Shown piece after piece: positions 42,730 to 52,198 of a stretch of 64,000 nt of DNA; the stretch's first letter is position 1, and each line of letters starts with the position of its first letter. The notes under the pieces are model-generated. The model was not told the DNA's origin. It saw nothing but the letters and a program-made list of their open reading frames with translations, and ran no database searches. A program made the translations under genes and the position numbers. Location: contig JAJTEW010000001.1 in the NCBI GenBank assembly GCA_021299875.1, positions 62,001 through 126,000 on the forward strand, in the 5' to 3' direction. This DNA comes from Comamonadaceae bacterium. GTDB lineage: Bacteria > Pseudomonadota > Gammaproteobacteria > Burkholderiales > Burkholderiaceae_C.

Positions 42730-43359
42730 ATGACCGCCTTCGCCCCGCCCGTGACCCTGACCGGCCCACACGTCCGGCTAGAGCCATTGCGGTCTGAGCA
42801 CCACGACGCGCTGGTACAAGCCGTGCGAGATGGCGAGTTGTGGCAACTTTGGTACACCGCCATCCCCACGCCAGAAGGCATGGCGATCGAAATCACCCGC
42901 CGCCTCGACTTGCAGGCCAAGGGCAGCATGTGCCCATTTGCCGTGATCGACCCAGCGAGCAACCAGGCCGTGGGCATGACCACCTACATGAACATCGACG
43001 CGACCCACCGCCGCGTTGAAATCGGCTCGACCTGGTACCGCCAAAGCGTGCAACGCACCCCCCTCAACACCGAAGCCAAGCGCTTGCTGCTGGCCCATGC
43101 TTTTGAGCAACTCCACTGCATCGCGGTAGAGTTCCGCACGCATTTCTTCAACCATCAGAGCCGCCGCGCCATCGAGCGCCTGGGCGCCAAGCTCGATGGC
43201 GTGCTGCGCAGCCACCAAATCAACACACACCCTCTGAGCGCTGGCGCACTGCGCGACACCTGCGTGTACAGCATCATCGCCAGTGAATGGCCCAATGTGC
43301 GGGCGCACTTGGACTTTCAATTGAGCCGCTCTGCCCCAAAGGACATCCGGTCATGCTGA
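42730..43359 (+). CDS. GNAT acetyltransferase, RimJ/RimL-like
   Basis: This 209-aa protein resembles RimJ/RimL-type N-acetyltransferases: VRLEPLRSEHHDALVQAV at the start, EIGSTWYRQSVQRTPLN, and LHCIAVEFRTHFFNHQSRRA followed by IERLGAKLDGVLR. It acetylates a protein terminus or a small amine using acetyl-CoA. It lies between the MoxR and CoxE-like genes, 4 bp after the first and overlapping the second by seven bases, an unusual insertion within this gene pair. Confidence 0.85.
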   Translation: MTAFAPPVTLTGPHVRLEPLRSEHHDALVQAVRDGELWQLWYTAIPTPEGMAIEITRRLDLQAKGSMCPFAVIDPASNQAVGMTTYMNIDATHRRVEIGSTWYRQSVQRTPLNTEAKRLLLAHAFEQLHCIAVEFRTHFFNHQSRRAIERLGAKLDGVLRSHQINTHPLSAGALRDTCVYSIIASEWPNVRAHLDFQLSRSAPKDIRSC

Positions 43360-44537
43360 TCGATTTTTTCTACACCCTGCGTGCCGCCAAGCTGCCGGTT
43401 TCGGTGCGCGAGTACCTGACGCTGCTTGAAGCCTTGCAGGCCAACGTGGTCGGCCCGGCGTCCGAGGCCTGCAGCATCGACGATTTTTACCACCTGGCCC
43501 GCACGGTGATGGTCAAGGATGAAAAGCACTTCGACAAGTTCGACAAGGCTTTTGGCGCCTACTTCAAGGGCGTGGAGATGCTGACCGATTTCACCAAAGA
43601 AGTACCTTTGGAGTGGCTGGAAAAGATCCTGCAAAAGGAACTCACGCCCGAGCAAAAAGCCGCCATCGAGAAGATGGGCTGGGATGAGTTGATGGACACT
43701 TTAAAGAAGCGCCTCGAAGAACAAAAAGAGCGCCACGAGGGCGGCAACAAATGGATCGGCACTGGCGGCACCTCGCCCTTTGGCAACGGTGGCCACAACC
43801 CACAGGGCATCCGCATCGGTGGCAAGGGCGGCAACAAAAGCGCCGTGAAAGTGTGGGAGCAACGGGCTTACAAGGACTACGACGACAACCAAGAGCTGGG
43901 CACGCGCAACATCAAGGTGGCGCTGCGCCGCCTGCGCCGCTTTGCACGCGAGGGCTCGGTGGAAGAACTGGACCTGGACGGCACCATCCGCAAAACCGCA
44001 GCCAATGCGGGCTATCTGGACATCTTGATGCGCCCCGAGCGCCACAACAATGTGAAAGTGCTGCTGCTCATGGACGTGGGCGGCACTATGGACGAGCACA
44101 TTGCACGGGTGGAAGAAATGTTCTCCGCCGTCAAGGCCGAGTTCAAGCACCTGGATTTTTATTACTTCCACAACTGCGTCTACGACTTCATGTGGAAGAA
44201 CAACAAGCGCCGCTATGCCGAAAAATTCCCGACCTGGGACATCCTGCGTAAGTACAACAAGGACTACAAGCTGATCTTCATAGGCGATGCGACCATGAGT
44301 CCCTATGAGATTTTGCAAAAGGGCGGCAGTGTGGAATACAACAACGAGGAAGCCGGGGCCGAGTGGCTACAACGCCTGACGCACACCTTTCCGAAGTACG
44401 CCTGGATCAACCCCGAACCGCAAGGCGTGTGGCAATACCGCCAGAGCATTTCCATCATCCAGCAGCTCATGAGCCAGCGCATGTTCCCCTTGACTTTGAA
44501 AGGCTTGGAAGATGCGATGCGTTTGCTGAGCAAATGA
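43353..44537 (+). CDS. CoxE-like VWA-domain protein
   Basis: This 394-aa protein has an N-terminal helical region (MLIDFFYTLRAAKLPVSVRE), a Gly-rich linker (GGTSPFGNGGHNPQGIRIGG) and a C-terminal von Willebrand A domain. Its MIDAS segment reads LLMDVGGTMDEH rather than DxSxS. Proteins of this form work with MoxR ATPases, as in carbon-monoxide dehydrogenase maturation. No cox or other obvious client gene is in the window. It overlaps the GNAT stop by seven bases and tamA by four. Confidence 0.88.
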   Translation: MLIDFFYTLRAAKLPVSVREYLTLLEALQANVVGPASEACSIDDFYHLARTVMVKDEKHFDKFDKAFGAYFKGVEMLTDFTKEVPLEWLEKILQKELTPEQKAAIEKMGWDELMDTLKKRLEEQKERHEGGNKWIGTGGTSPFGNGGHNPQGIRIGGKGGNKSAVKVWEQRAYKDYDDNQELGTRNIKVALRRLRRFAREGSVEELDLDGTIRKTAANAGYLDILMRPERHNNVKVLLLMDVGGTMDEHIARVEEMFSAVKAEFKHLDFYYFHNCVYDFMWKNNKRRYAEKFPTWDILRKYNKDYKLIFIGDATMSPYEILQKGGSVEYNNEEAGAEWLQRLTHTFPKYAWINPEPQGVWQYRQSISIIQQLMSQRMFPLTLKGLEDAMRLLSK

Positions 44538-46363
44538 CATGGCTTCAGCGCGGTCAATCTTGTTCAGCGCTGTTGCTGTGTCTGTGCGGGTTTGCAAGCG
44601 TTTGGAGCCCCGCTGCGCGCGCTGAAAGCGTGCCTACCCAGACCTTGAAACCGGCCGCAGCCCCAACTGCTTTTTCTTGGGTGGTGAAAAGCGAAGACGA
44701 AGAGGTTCGCGACTTCCTGTTGCAACACATGGAACTTCGGCGCTACCAAGCCCTGAGCGATTTGGACGAAACCGAATTGACGCGCTTGTTGGAAGATGCC
44801 GAGAAGCAAGCGCGTGAGTTACTGGCCACTCAAGGATTTTTCAACCCCCAACTGAGCTGGCAAAAAGACCCCGCTCAAGGCCCCAGCCCACTGGGACAGA
44901 TCACATTGACGGTGATCACCGGACCACCTGCGCGCATCACCCAGGTGCAGTGGCAATGGCTGGGTGAGTTGACTCAAGCACCCACCGGTCCAAGGCAGCA
45001 AACGAGCATCCAAAAGCAATGGGCCTTGCCGCCCGGATCCACTTTCACCCAAGCCGCTTGGAACCGCGCCAAAAACAATGCCTTGCGGCAACTCGTGGCT
45101 GAGCATTACCCCTGGGGCCGCGTGGCCGACAGCCAAGCCCAGGTGGACGCCGAGAACAACCAGGTGGTGCTGAGCGTGACGCTGGACTCCGGCCCTGCGG
45201 TTCGATTGGGCGACTTGAACATCACAGGCGCTACCAAATACGGCGCCTTGCAAGTGGCGCGACTGGCCCGTTTGCCACCCGATCAGCCCTACCGTCAAAG
45301 CGATTTGCTGGAGGCCCAACAGCGTTTGGTGCTCAGCGGCTTTTACGACTCGGTTTTTGTCAGCCTAGAGCCTGAAGGCAACTTGGCGCGGCCGCCGGTC
45401 AACATCGAACTCAAAGAAACCCTGCGTCAAAGATGGCTCTTGGGCGTCGGCGTGCGCAGCGACAGCGGCCCTCGCCTGAGCGTCGAACACACACACCACA
45501 GCGTCCCGGGTTTGAATTGGCGGGCCGTCAGCCGTCTGGCGATTGACAAAGACCTGCAAACCATGGGCCTTGATTTGCTGGCCCCGCCCGACAGCAGCTT
45601 GTGGCGCTGGAACACCTCGGCTCAGTTCAACCGCCAACTGCGCGACAACGATGTGATCAGCAGCCAACGTTGGCGTGCCGGCCGACTGCAAACCGGCCCA
45701 CGGATCGACCGCTCGTATTTTGCGCAATACGACATGGCTTCACAGCAAAGCAATGCCTTGGGAAACCTGGAATCGGTCAGTGGCAACTTCGCTTGGACTT
45801 GGCGCGGCTTTGACAGCCTGCCCTTTCCAAGCCGTGGATGGGGCTTGGGATTGGAGCTGGGCTCGGGTGTCAGCCTGGGCGCCGCGAACCAGCCCTATGT
45901 GCGCTGGTTGGCCAAGGGCCTGAGTTTTTGGCCCCTAGGGTCCAACAGCGGTCGCTTGGCAGTACGGGCTTCCATGGGCAGTGTGATCAGCCAAGACACC
46001 CGGTACTTGCCGACCACCCAATTGTTTCTCACCGGGGGTGACAACAGTGTGAGGGGTTACGCTTTGAACAGCATTGGGGTGGATCTCGGCGATGGGCAAA
46101 TCGGCGCTGGCCGGTACCTGAGCACCGGCAGTGTGGAGTGGCAACGCCCTTTGCGCTGGAATGGGCGACTGACCGACTGGGAAACCGCTGTCTTTGCCGA
46201 TGCGGGTGCGGTCGCCAACGAATTGAACTTGCTCCGCGCCCAATCGAGTTATGGCCTTGGGGCACGCTGGCGCAGCCCGGTTGGCCCAGTGCGCATGGAC
46301 TTGGCACATGCCCAAGCTTTGCAAAAATGGCGCTTGCATTTGAGTGTGGGCTTCACCTTTTGA
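44534..46363 (+). CDS. tamA: outer-membrane translocation and assembly protein TamA
   Basis: This 609-aa outer-membrane protein has a signal peptide (residues 1-30, ending PAARA), POTRA domains and a 16-strand Omp85 barrel. The barrel shows FLTGGDNSVRGYALNSIG, the family VRGY loop, and ends in LSVGFTF with a terminal aromatic residue. TamA works with TamB to insert or assemble surface proteins and to maintain the outer membrane. The ATG overlaps the CoxE-like stop (ATGA). Confidence 0.92.
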   Translation: MTWLQRGQSCSALLLCLCGFASVWSPAARAESVPTQTLKPAAAPTAFSWVVKSEDEEVRDFLLQHMELRRYQALSDLDETELTRLLEDAEKQARELLATQGFFNPQLSWQKDPAQGPSPLGQITLTVITGPPARITQVQWQWLGELTQAPTGPRQQTSIQKQWALPPGSTFTQAAWNRAKNNALRQLVAEHYPWGRVADSQAQVDAENNQVVLSVTLDSGPAVRLGDLNITGATKYGALQVARLARLPPDQPYRQSDLLEAQQRLVLSGFYDSVFVSLEPEGNLARPPVNIELKETLRQRWLLGVGVRSDSGPRLSVEHTHHSVPGLNWRAVSRLAIDKDLQTMGLDLLAPPDSSLWRWNTSAQFNRQLRDNDVISSQRWRAGRLQTGPRIDRSYFAQYDMASQQSNALGNLESVSGNFAWTWRGFDSLPFPSRGWGLGLELGSGVSLGAANQPYVRWLAKGLSFWPLGSNSGRLAVRASMGSVISQDTRYLPTTQLFLTGGDNSVRGYALNSIGVDLGDGQIGAGRYLSTGSVEWQRPLRWNGRLTDWETAVFADAGAVANELNLLRAQSSYGLGARWRSPVGPVRMDLAHAQALQKWRLHLSVGFTF

Positions 46364-49300
46364 ACCCGTCCCCAGCTTCCGACACCCGGTCTGCGCCCTC
46401 ATCGCCGCCGCCTTCGAAGCACCCGTTGCCTGCGCGTCTGTTGCGCCGCGCCGCGCGGTGGTTGGGTACCTGGTCGCTGGGCACCCTGTCGGCCTTGTTG
46501 GGCCCCATGGTCTTGGTGGTTTTGGGGGCCTCTCTGTGGTTGTGGGCGGGAACAGAGGGGTCGTTGGGCACGGCCTTGAAATGGGCAGACAAGGCCTTGC
46601 CCGCTGGTCAACATTTGACCAGCAGCAACGTACAAGGCAGCGTGCGTCAAGGTGGGCGCATCGGCCAACTGACGTGGCGCGCACCTCTGCTCCAAGTGCA
46701 AGCCCAAGATGCCGACATCGCCATCGACTGGTCACTGCTTTGGAAACAACCCTGGCCCGTGCAAAGTGTTCACCTGAAGACTTTGCAGATCCAGGATCAC
46801 AGGCCAGCCAAGTCGTTGACCCCTTGGCTGGACTTGAACTGGCCCCTGCCTGTGCAAATGGCCCTGAAAGTGGACCACCTGGATTGGCAGGGCGCCACCC
46901 CGGTGACGCTGTCCGGCATTCAAGCGCACTACGCCTACGACGGTCGAACCCACACCCTGAAAGTGCCTGCGCTGACCTTGGCCCAAGGCCAATACAGCCT
47001 GCAAGCCAGCCTGCAAGGCGTGGCACCCATGGCTTTGAAGCTGGACGTGGACGGCCTGGTCAAAACACCCCCCATGGGCGGCACACCCGCTTTGGCCTTG
47101 CTGCTGCACGCCTCTGCGCATGGCAACTTGGCTGGGCCACAGGCCCAACTCGAGCTCCATGCCGAACTGTCGCCTGCGCCCCATCAAGTCCATTGGCCAC
47201 AAGGCAAAGCCCCCGTGCACCTGGCCTTGCAGGCCGATGTGCGGCCATGGCAACAACCGGCCATCGTGCAGGCCCAAGGGCAATGGCAGGCTTTGAACTT
47301 GGCCCCTTTGTGGCCTCAAGCCCCGCAGACCCACTTGAATGGCCAAGCGCAAATCAAGCCCGACGGCCCAGACTGGTCTTTGCAAGCCGAGCTGCGCAAC
47401 CTGCTGCCAGGCGCTTGGGATGTGCAGCGGCTGCCCCTGACCCGGCTGACACTGCAAGCACGCCACCATCAAGGCCTGTGGCAGGTGCTGCCATCACAGG
47501 CCCAGTTGGCCGGTGGCCAAATACAAGTTCAGGGTGCGCAAAGCGCTGCGGGTTGGACCGGCAACATGGCGGTGTCTGGCATCCAGCCGGCTCAGCTGCA
47601 CAGCGCGCTGACCGGCCCGCCCCTACAAGGCCAACTGCAGGCCCAAGAGACAGGGTCAGGACCGATCCGGTTCGACGCCCAGTTGCAGTCAGCCGCAGCA
47701 CCGACCCAGACGGCCAAAGCCATGTCCAAGCTTGGCTCCGTCCAAGGACTTCACTTTGAACAACTGGCTCTGTCAGGTCATTGGCAAGACGAGGTGTGGC
47801 ACATCGACGCACTCAAGCTGAATGCCAGACAAGCGGCTATCGAGGCGCGATTCAAATACTCTCCAAGGCAAGCTTCACTCCAAGGGCAATGGTCGGTGCA
47901 ACTGCCGGGCCTGCGCGCCAAAGCCGAAGGACAGCTTGCGCCCCAGGAGGGCCAAGGCCAACTCGACATCGATGTGCAAGATGCCGCTGCCAGTTGGACT
48001 TGGCTCCAAAAGTTGCCGGGCTGGAGCGATCGACTTTCAGCCCTCAAGGCCTCAGGCTCAGGGCAACTCCAAGCCCAGTGGCAAGGCGGCTATGCGCAAG
48101 CCCAAACCCCTTTTAAGTTGAGCGCTCAATGGCCCCGCCTGACATGGCAAACACCCCAACAAGCCGCTTGGCTCTTGGACCCAGGCCAACTGCAGATGGT
48201 GGGCACACCGCTGGCCTGGCAAGCCCAATGGCAAAGCCACTTGTCTCAAGGCGCCGCCTCATCCCGGTTGCAAGCGCGGCTGAGCGCTGCACGGCCTCAC
48301 TTGCAAAGTCAACAATGGCGGGGTTTGCTGGACAGCCTGGACCTGGAGGCACGGGGCACCCCGCCGCAAGACATTTGGCGTTTGCAACTCCAAAAAACCA
48401 TGGCCTGGCAAGCCGATCTGGGTCAGTCGGCCTTGGCCCTGAGCTGGTCCAACGCCCACTTGCAAATGCAAGGGCCCTCACCGGGCATCAGCCGCGTGCA
48501 GGTCGAGCCTGGCCATTGGCATTCGGCCAGCACCGGAAAAGCACCCAGCACCCAGTTCGCTGCCAGCTGGGAAGACCTGCCACTGAACTGGTTACCCAGC
48601 GCTTGGCGCATGGGCATCCCCAACGATGTCCTGCTGCAAGGGCAGGTGCAACTGACACAGAACGAAGACACCACCCTCAAGGCCCAAATGCGGCGCAGCC
48701 GAGGCGACTTGCGCATCCAAACTGAACCCTCACCGGGTCAACTCACCGCAGTGGGTTTGCGCGAGGCCAGCTTGGTGCTGCACGTGCACAACGAAAGTCT
48801 TCAGGCCGATCTGCAATGGGACAGCGAACAGATGGGCCGAGCGCAAGCGCAAGTGTTCAGCACGCTCAGCCGCACGACTCAAGGCTGGCAGTGGCCTGCC
48901 CAAGCGCCCTTGCGTGGTTCGGTCAAAGCCCGGTTGCCACAAATCGGTGCTTGGTCTGTTTTGGCACCACCAGGCTGGCGCGTGCAAGGCACACTGGATG
49001 CCCAGTTTGACTTGGCCGGCACCCGCAGCCAACCCCAATGGCAAGGGCGCCTCAACGCCGATCAATTGGCCGTTCGTTCGGCCGTTCAAGGGGTCTCTTT
49101 TGACCAAGGTCAGATGCAAGCTCGCCTGCAAGGCCAAGAAGTGATCCTTGACCGCTTGAGTTTGCGCGGAGCCGGGCCCCAGGGCGGCGACATTACGGCG
49201 CAGGGCCGCATCCACATGGCACCGCGCGTCTCACCCCCTTCGCCCACCCAGGCCAAGCCTTTGCAAGCAGCGCAAATGAGCTTGCAGATCGACGCCAAAT

Positions 49301-50262
49301 CTCTTCGCGTCAGCAGTCGGGCAGACCGCCGACTGGTCGTGTCAGGGCAAGTCACGGCCCGGTTGCAAAGCGGCCTAATGCAAATCAGGGGACTGCTCAA
49401 GGCCGACCAAGCCATGTTCCTTTTGCCCGATGAAAGCACCCCCAATTTGGGGGACGATGTGGTGATCGTACGGCCTCACTCGCTCCTGTCAAACACAGCT
49501 CCACCGAATCCCCCTCGGCCAGACCAACCGTCTTGGATCGGTACTCCCGATGTGCGCGTGACGCTGGATCTCGGGCCCGACTTTCAGCTCCAAGGCAAAG
49601 GCCTGAATACGCGCCTGACCGGTCAATTGGAGCTCGTCAGCAACGCCAGCACCCAAGGCTTGCCGCGCCTGCATGGTCAGGTCAGCACTTGGGGTGGCCG
49701 CTACAAGGCTTATGGGCAACAACTCAACATCAGCACAGGGGTCTTGCGCTTCAATGGCGCCTACGACAACCCAGGCCTCGAAATCATCGCCTTGCGACCC
49801 CATTTGACCCAAAGTGTTGGGGTGCAAGTTTCAGGCACCGCCTTGCTGCCCCGCATCCGTTTGTATGCCGACCCGGACATGCCCGACGCCGACAAACTGG
49901 CTTGGTTGGTACTGGGGCGCTCGGCGGCCAACGGTGGCGCCGAATCCGCGGTGCTGCAACAAGCCGCCATGGTTTTGCTCAGTGGCAATGGCCAAACATT
50001 CAGCAGCGAACTGGCTGGCAACTTGGGGCTGGATGAGATCAGCTTGGCCACCAGCACACGGCCAGGGACCACCGCCACTGGCGCTGCCGTCACACTGGGC
50101 AAACGCTTGTCGCAAGACTTTTACATGGCCTACGAAGCCAGCTTGAGCGGCACGCTGGGCAGTCTGTATATTTTTTACGACATCTCGCGCCGGCTCACGC
50201 TGCGCGCGCAGGCTGCCGAGCAAAGTGCGCTGGATTTGATCTTGACCATCCGAAAAGATTGA
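46360..50262 (+). CDS. tamB: translocation and assembly protein TamB
   Basis: This protein of about 1300 aa has an N-terminal membrane anchor (LGTLSALLGPMVLVVLGASL), a very long beta-rich body full of Gln and Trp, and a C-terminal DUF490 domain with LLPRIRLYADPDMPDADKLA and WLVLGRS. TamB spans the periplasm and supplies TamA. I place the start at a TTG at 46360 that overlaps the tamA stop (TTGA). An ATG at 46327 would give eleven more residues. Neither has a clear ribosome-binding site, so translational coupling is likely. Confidence 0.88.
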   Translation: MNPSPASDTRSAPSSPPPSKHPLPARLLRRAARWLGTWSLGTLSALLGPMVLVVLGASLWLWAGTEGSLGTALKWADKALPAGQHLTSSNVQGSVRQGGRIGQLTWRAPLLQVQAQDADIAIDWSLLWKQPWPVQSVHLKTLQIQDHRPAKSLTPWLDLNWPLPVQMALKVDHLDWQGATPVTLSGIQAHYAYDGRTHTLKVPALTLAQGQYSLQASLQGVAPMALKLDVDGLVKTPPMGGTPALALLLHASAHGNLAGPQAQLELHAELSPAPHQVHWPQGKAPVHLALQADVRPWQQPAIVQAQGQWQALNLAPLWPQAPQTHLNGQAQIKPDGPDWSLQAELRNLLPGAWDVQRLPLTRLTLQARHHQGLWQVLPSQAQLAGGQIQVQGAQSAAGWTGNMAVSGIQPAQLHSALTGPPLQGQLQAQETGSGPIRFDAQLQSAAAPTQTAKAMSKLGSVQGLHFEQLALSGHWQDEVWHIDALKLNARQAAIEARFKYSPRQASLQGQWSVQLPGLRAKAEGQLAPQEGQGQLDIDVQDAAASWTWLQKLPGWSDRLSALKASGSGQLQAQWQGGYAQAQTPFKLSAQWPRLTWQTPQQAAWLLDPGQLQMVGTPLAWQAQWQSHLSQGAASSRLQARLSAARPHLQSQQWRGLLDSLDLEARGTPPQDIWRLQLQKTMAWQADLGQSALALSWSNAHLQMQGPSPGISRVQVEPGHWHSASTGKAPSTQFAASWEDLPLNWLPSAWRMGIPNDVLLQGQVQLTQNEDTTLKAQMRRSRGDLRIQTEPSPGQLTAVGLREASLVLHVHNESLQADLQWDSEQMGRAQAQVFSTLSRTTQGWQWPAQAPLRGSVKARLPQIGAWSVLAPPGWRVQGTLDAQFDLAGTRSQPQWQGRLNADQLAVRSAVQGVSFDQGQMQARLQGQEVILDRLSLRGAGPQGGDITAQGRIHMAPRVSPPSPTQAKPLQAAQMSLQIDAKSLRVSSRADRRLVVSGQVTARLQSGLMQIRGLLKADQAMFLLPDESTPNLGDDVVIVRPHSLLSNTAPPNPPRPDQPSWIGTPDVRVTLDLGPDFQLQGKGLNTRLTGQLELVSNASTQGLPRLHGQVSTWGGRYKAYGQQLNISTGVLRFNGAYDNPGLEIIALRPHLTQSVGVQVSGTALLPRIRLYADPDMPDADKLAWLVLGRSAANGGAESAVLQQAAMVLLSGNGQTFSSELAGNLGLDEISLATSTRPGTTATGAAVTLGKRLSQDFYMAYEASLSGTLGSLYIFYDISRRLTLRAQAAEQSALDLILTIRKD

Positions 50263-50283
50263 AGACGCAACCACCTCTCACCG

Positions 50284-50925
50284 TCATGATGGCTGTGACT
50301 GAGACCGCACGGTGTTGAGGTAGCCATGCACCGCAGAGCCCAACGCCTGACGCGAAGCCTGCCGCGTCCGATCACCCCGAAAAACCAAAATTTCTTGCGT
50401 ACACCAGCCATACGTGATGGCGTGGACCATGGCCGACAGGGTTTTGATTTGCGGCAAAGGCATTGCAGGGCCATGGGATTCGAAGGCATCAACCCAAGTC
50501 TGTTGAATCCCCACATGAAAAGCCTGAAAACCGCGTAAATCCTCCACCTGGCGCTCGATCATCATCAAGGCTGCCCACTCTTTAGGTTGCTGTAAAGCCA
50601 TCTCTACGCAATCGTCCAGCATGGCGTCGATCAAGGTACTGAGCGAAGCGTCTGCGTGCCGAACCTTGGTCTGACGCAAAGTTCTGATCAGGCTATCCCT
50701 TCGGGTTCGCATGGCCGAAGCAGCAAGAACTTGCAAATTTGGAAAGTAATCGTAAAAAGTGCCAATTCCAACACCAGCGACATCAACAACGTCGCGCACT
50801 CTGACTTTTTGATAATCCCCAGTGAGCATCAAAACCCGAACAAAGGCTTGCTCCAGCGACAAAACAGTCATCAAACCGCGTTGTTGTCGTGGAATTTTCC
50901 TCGGAGCGTTTTGATCAAACTTCAC
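50284..50925 (-). CDS. TetR family regulator
   Basis: This 213-aa regulator has a basic N-terminus (RKIPRQQRG) and a TetR DNA-binding domain with VRVRDVVDVAGVGIGTFYDYF. The C-terminal ligand domain has no recognisable family. It is convergent with tamB and divergent from the RodZ-like gene. Its target is not evident from the neighbours. Confidence 0.82.
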   Translation of the reverse strand: MKFDQNAPRKIPRQQRGLMTVLSLEQAFVRVLMLTGDYQKVRVRDVVDVAGVGIGTFYDYFPNLQVLAASAMRTRRDSLIRTLRQTKVRHADASLSTLIDAMLDDCVEMALQQPKEWAALMMIERQVEDLRGFQAFHVGIQQTWVDAFESHGPAMPLPQIKTLSAMVHAITYGWCTQEILVFRGDRTRQASRQALGSAVHGYLNTVRSQSQPS

Positions 50926-51059
50926 AATGGCTATCGTTTTGAAAAAATCCGAACAAATTTATGAGTGCTTAGGGTAACATGTTGGGCACTTAACCATTGA
51001 TGGTCATTTTAAAAACACTTTTAGCGATTTCACCCAATTTTGGGGAATTTCTCTCATCC

Positions 51060-52004
51060 ATGTCTATTCACTCCATGAACAACCCGCCTTGGGGCCCTGA
51101 AGATGGTGAACTGTTGCAAAACCTCAGAATAAACGCGGGCATCGATGCCTTCGTTTTTGCACGCTCAAACACCATCTCTGCGGCCCAACTGCATGAACTG
51201 GAAAGCGGTGAGGGACGGAGCTTTTACAGCGAGCTGATCAAGCGAAGTACCGGCAACAAGCTGCTCAAGAAACTCGGTTACGAATTCCCTGACAACGCCA
51301 TCCAGGTGACCAAACCCACCTCAGATGCGTTGAGCGCAACGCCTGCCCCTGAGGCCGATTCAACCGTCAAGCCGGTTGTTTCTTCAGAGGTCTACAAAAA
51401 ACCTTTTACCAACCCATTTGTCACGCAGCCATTGCTGATGACGGGTGGCCTGCTGACGGTTGTTTTATGGGGATTTTGGGTTATCCAACACCTGGAATCG
51501 CCGCCAACTGAAATCCAAAGGCACGCCGCCCCTCCACTTGAGAACGCCCAACCGAATGGGTCAGCATCGGCACCAGCAGCCACAGAACCACCCATTGCTG
51601 TGATGCCCGCCTCTGCGCCAGAAGCACTGCCAAAGACAGCCAGCCTTTCGCCAGCTGAGGCAACCACCAACTCTGCACCTGACAGGGTGCAACTGGCATC
51701 GATCGCGTGTGACGACCAACACAGAAAAAACAGCAGACCGCACACCCCCAGCAACCCCCTGAAACCGGGCAGCTACATCTACATTGAGGCCAAAGCAGAC
51801 AGCGCTTTGTGTGTGCTGGACAGTGACAACAAGTTGTCCTTGCTCAACCTCAAAGCCGGGATGAATCAAACGGTCAATGGCTTGGCACCTTTTCTGGTGC
51901 ACACCAGCAACTGGCAAGGACTGCAGATCTTTTTCCAAGGACGCCTGGTGCGAACCGACCTTGGCGACAGTGCGCACCTCCTACTCCAAAGCTTGCCATT
52001 CTGA
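51060..52004 (+). CDS. RodZ-like membrane protein with N-terminal HTH
   Basis: This 314-aa protein has a layout like RodZ: a helix-turn-helix-like region (residues 17-73, GELLQNLRINAGIDAFVFAR), a single membrane helix at about 125-145 (LLMTGGLLTVVLWGFWV), an Ala/Pro-rich periplasmic linker, and a C-terminal beta domain with PGSYIYIEAKADSALCVLDS. RodZ links MreB to the cell wall. The sequence is divergent and no ispG or pilW lies nearby, so it may be a paralogue. The start at 51060 was chosen over one 63 bases upstream as it begins the soluble domain. Confidence 0.6.
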   Translation: MSIHSMNNPPWGPEDGELLQNLRINAGIDAFVFARSNTISAAQLHELESGEGRSFYSELIKRSTGNKLLKKLGYEFPDNAIQVTKPTSDALSATPAPEADSTVKPVVSSEVYKKPFTNPFVTQPLLMTGGLLTVVLWGFWVIQHLESPPTEIQRHAAPPLENAQPNGSASAPAATEPPIAVMPASAPEALPKTASLSPAEATTNSAPDRVQLASIACDDQHRKNSRPHTPSNPLKPGSYIYIEAKADSALCVLDSDNKLSLLNLKAGMNQTVNGLAPFLVHTSNWQGLQIFFQGRLVRTDLGDSAHLLLQSLPF

Positions 52005-52073
52005 GCCCGCATCAAGGGATGTTGGCTTCATGCCTCTTGCGCATTCACGGTCGTTACAATCCCAGATCTGAAT

Positions 52074-52148
52074 GCCACCGTAGTTCAATGGATAGAACTC
52101 TCCCCTCCTAAGGGAGTGATACAGGTTCGATTCCTGTCGGGGGCACCA
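52074..52148 (+). tRNA. tRNA-Arg (anticodon CCU), CCA encoded
   Basis: The cloverleaf is complete. The D stem is GTTC/GAAC. The anticodon stem CTCCC/GGGAG encloses the loop CTCCTAA with anticodon CCT (reads AGG). The T stem is ACAGG/CCTGT around TTCGATT, and the CCA end is encoded. The acceptor stem GCCACCG/CGGGGGC has one A-G mismatch at pair 4-69, where other tRNAs of this type carry C-G. Confidence 0.95.
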
Positions 52149-52160
52149 GCCACACCCCCC

Positions 52161-52198
52161 AAAAAATCCCCACACAGTCAACAGGGTGCGGATTTTTT
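52161..52198. terminator. bidirectional terminator between tRNA-Arg and soxH
   Basis: AAAAAATCCCCAC at 52161-52173 pairs with GTGCGGATTTTTT at 52186-52198 with one mismatch. Both flanks end in A or T runs, so the hairpin can stop the tRNA transcript from the left and the sox transcript from the right. Confidence 0.75.
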
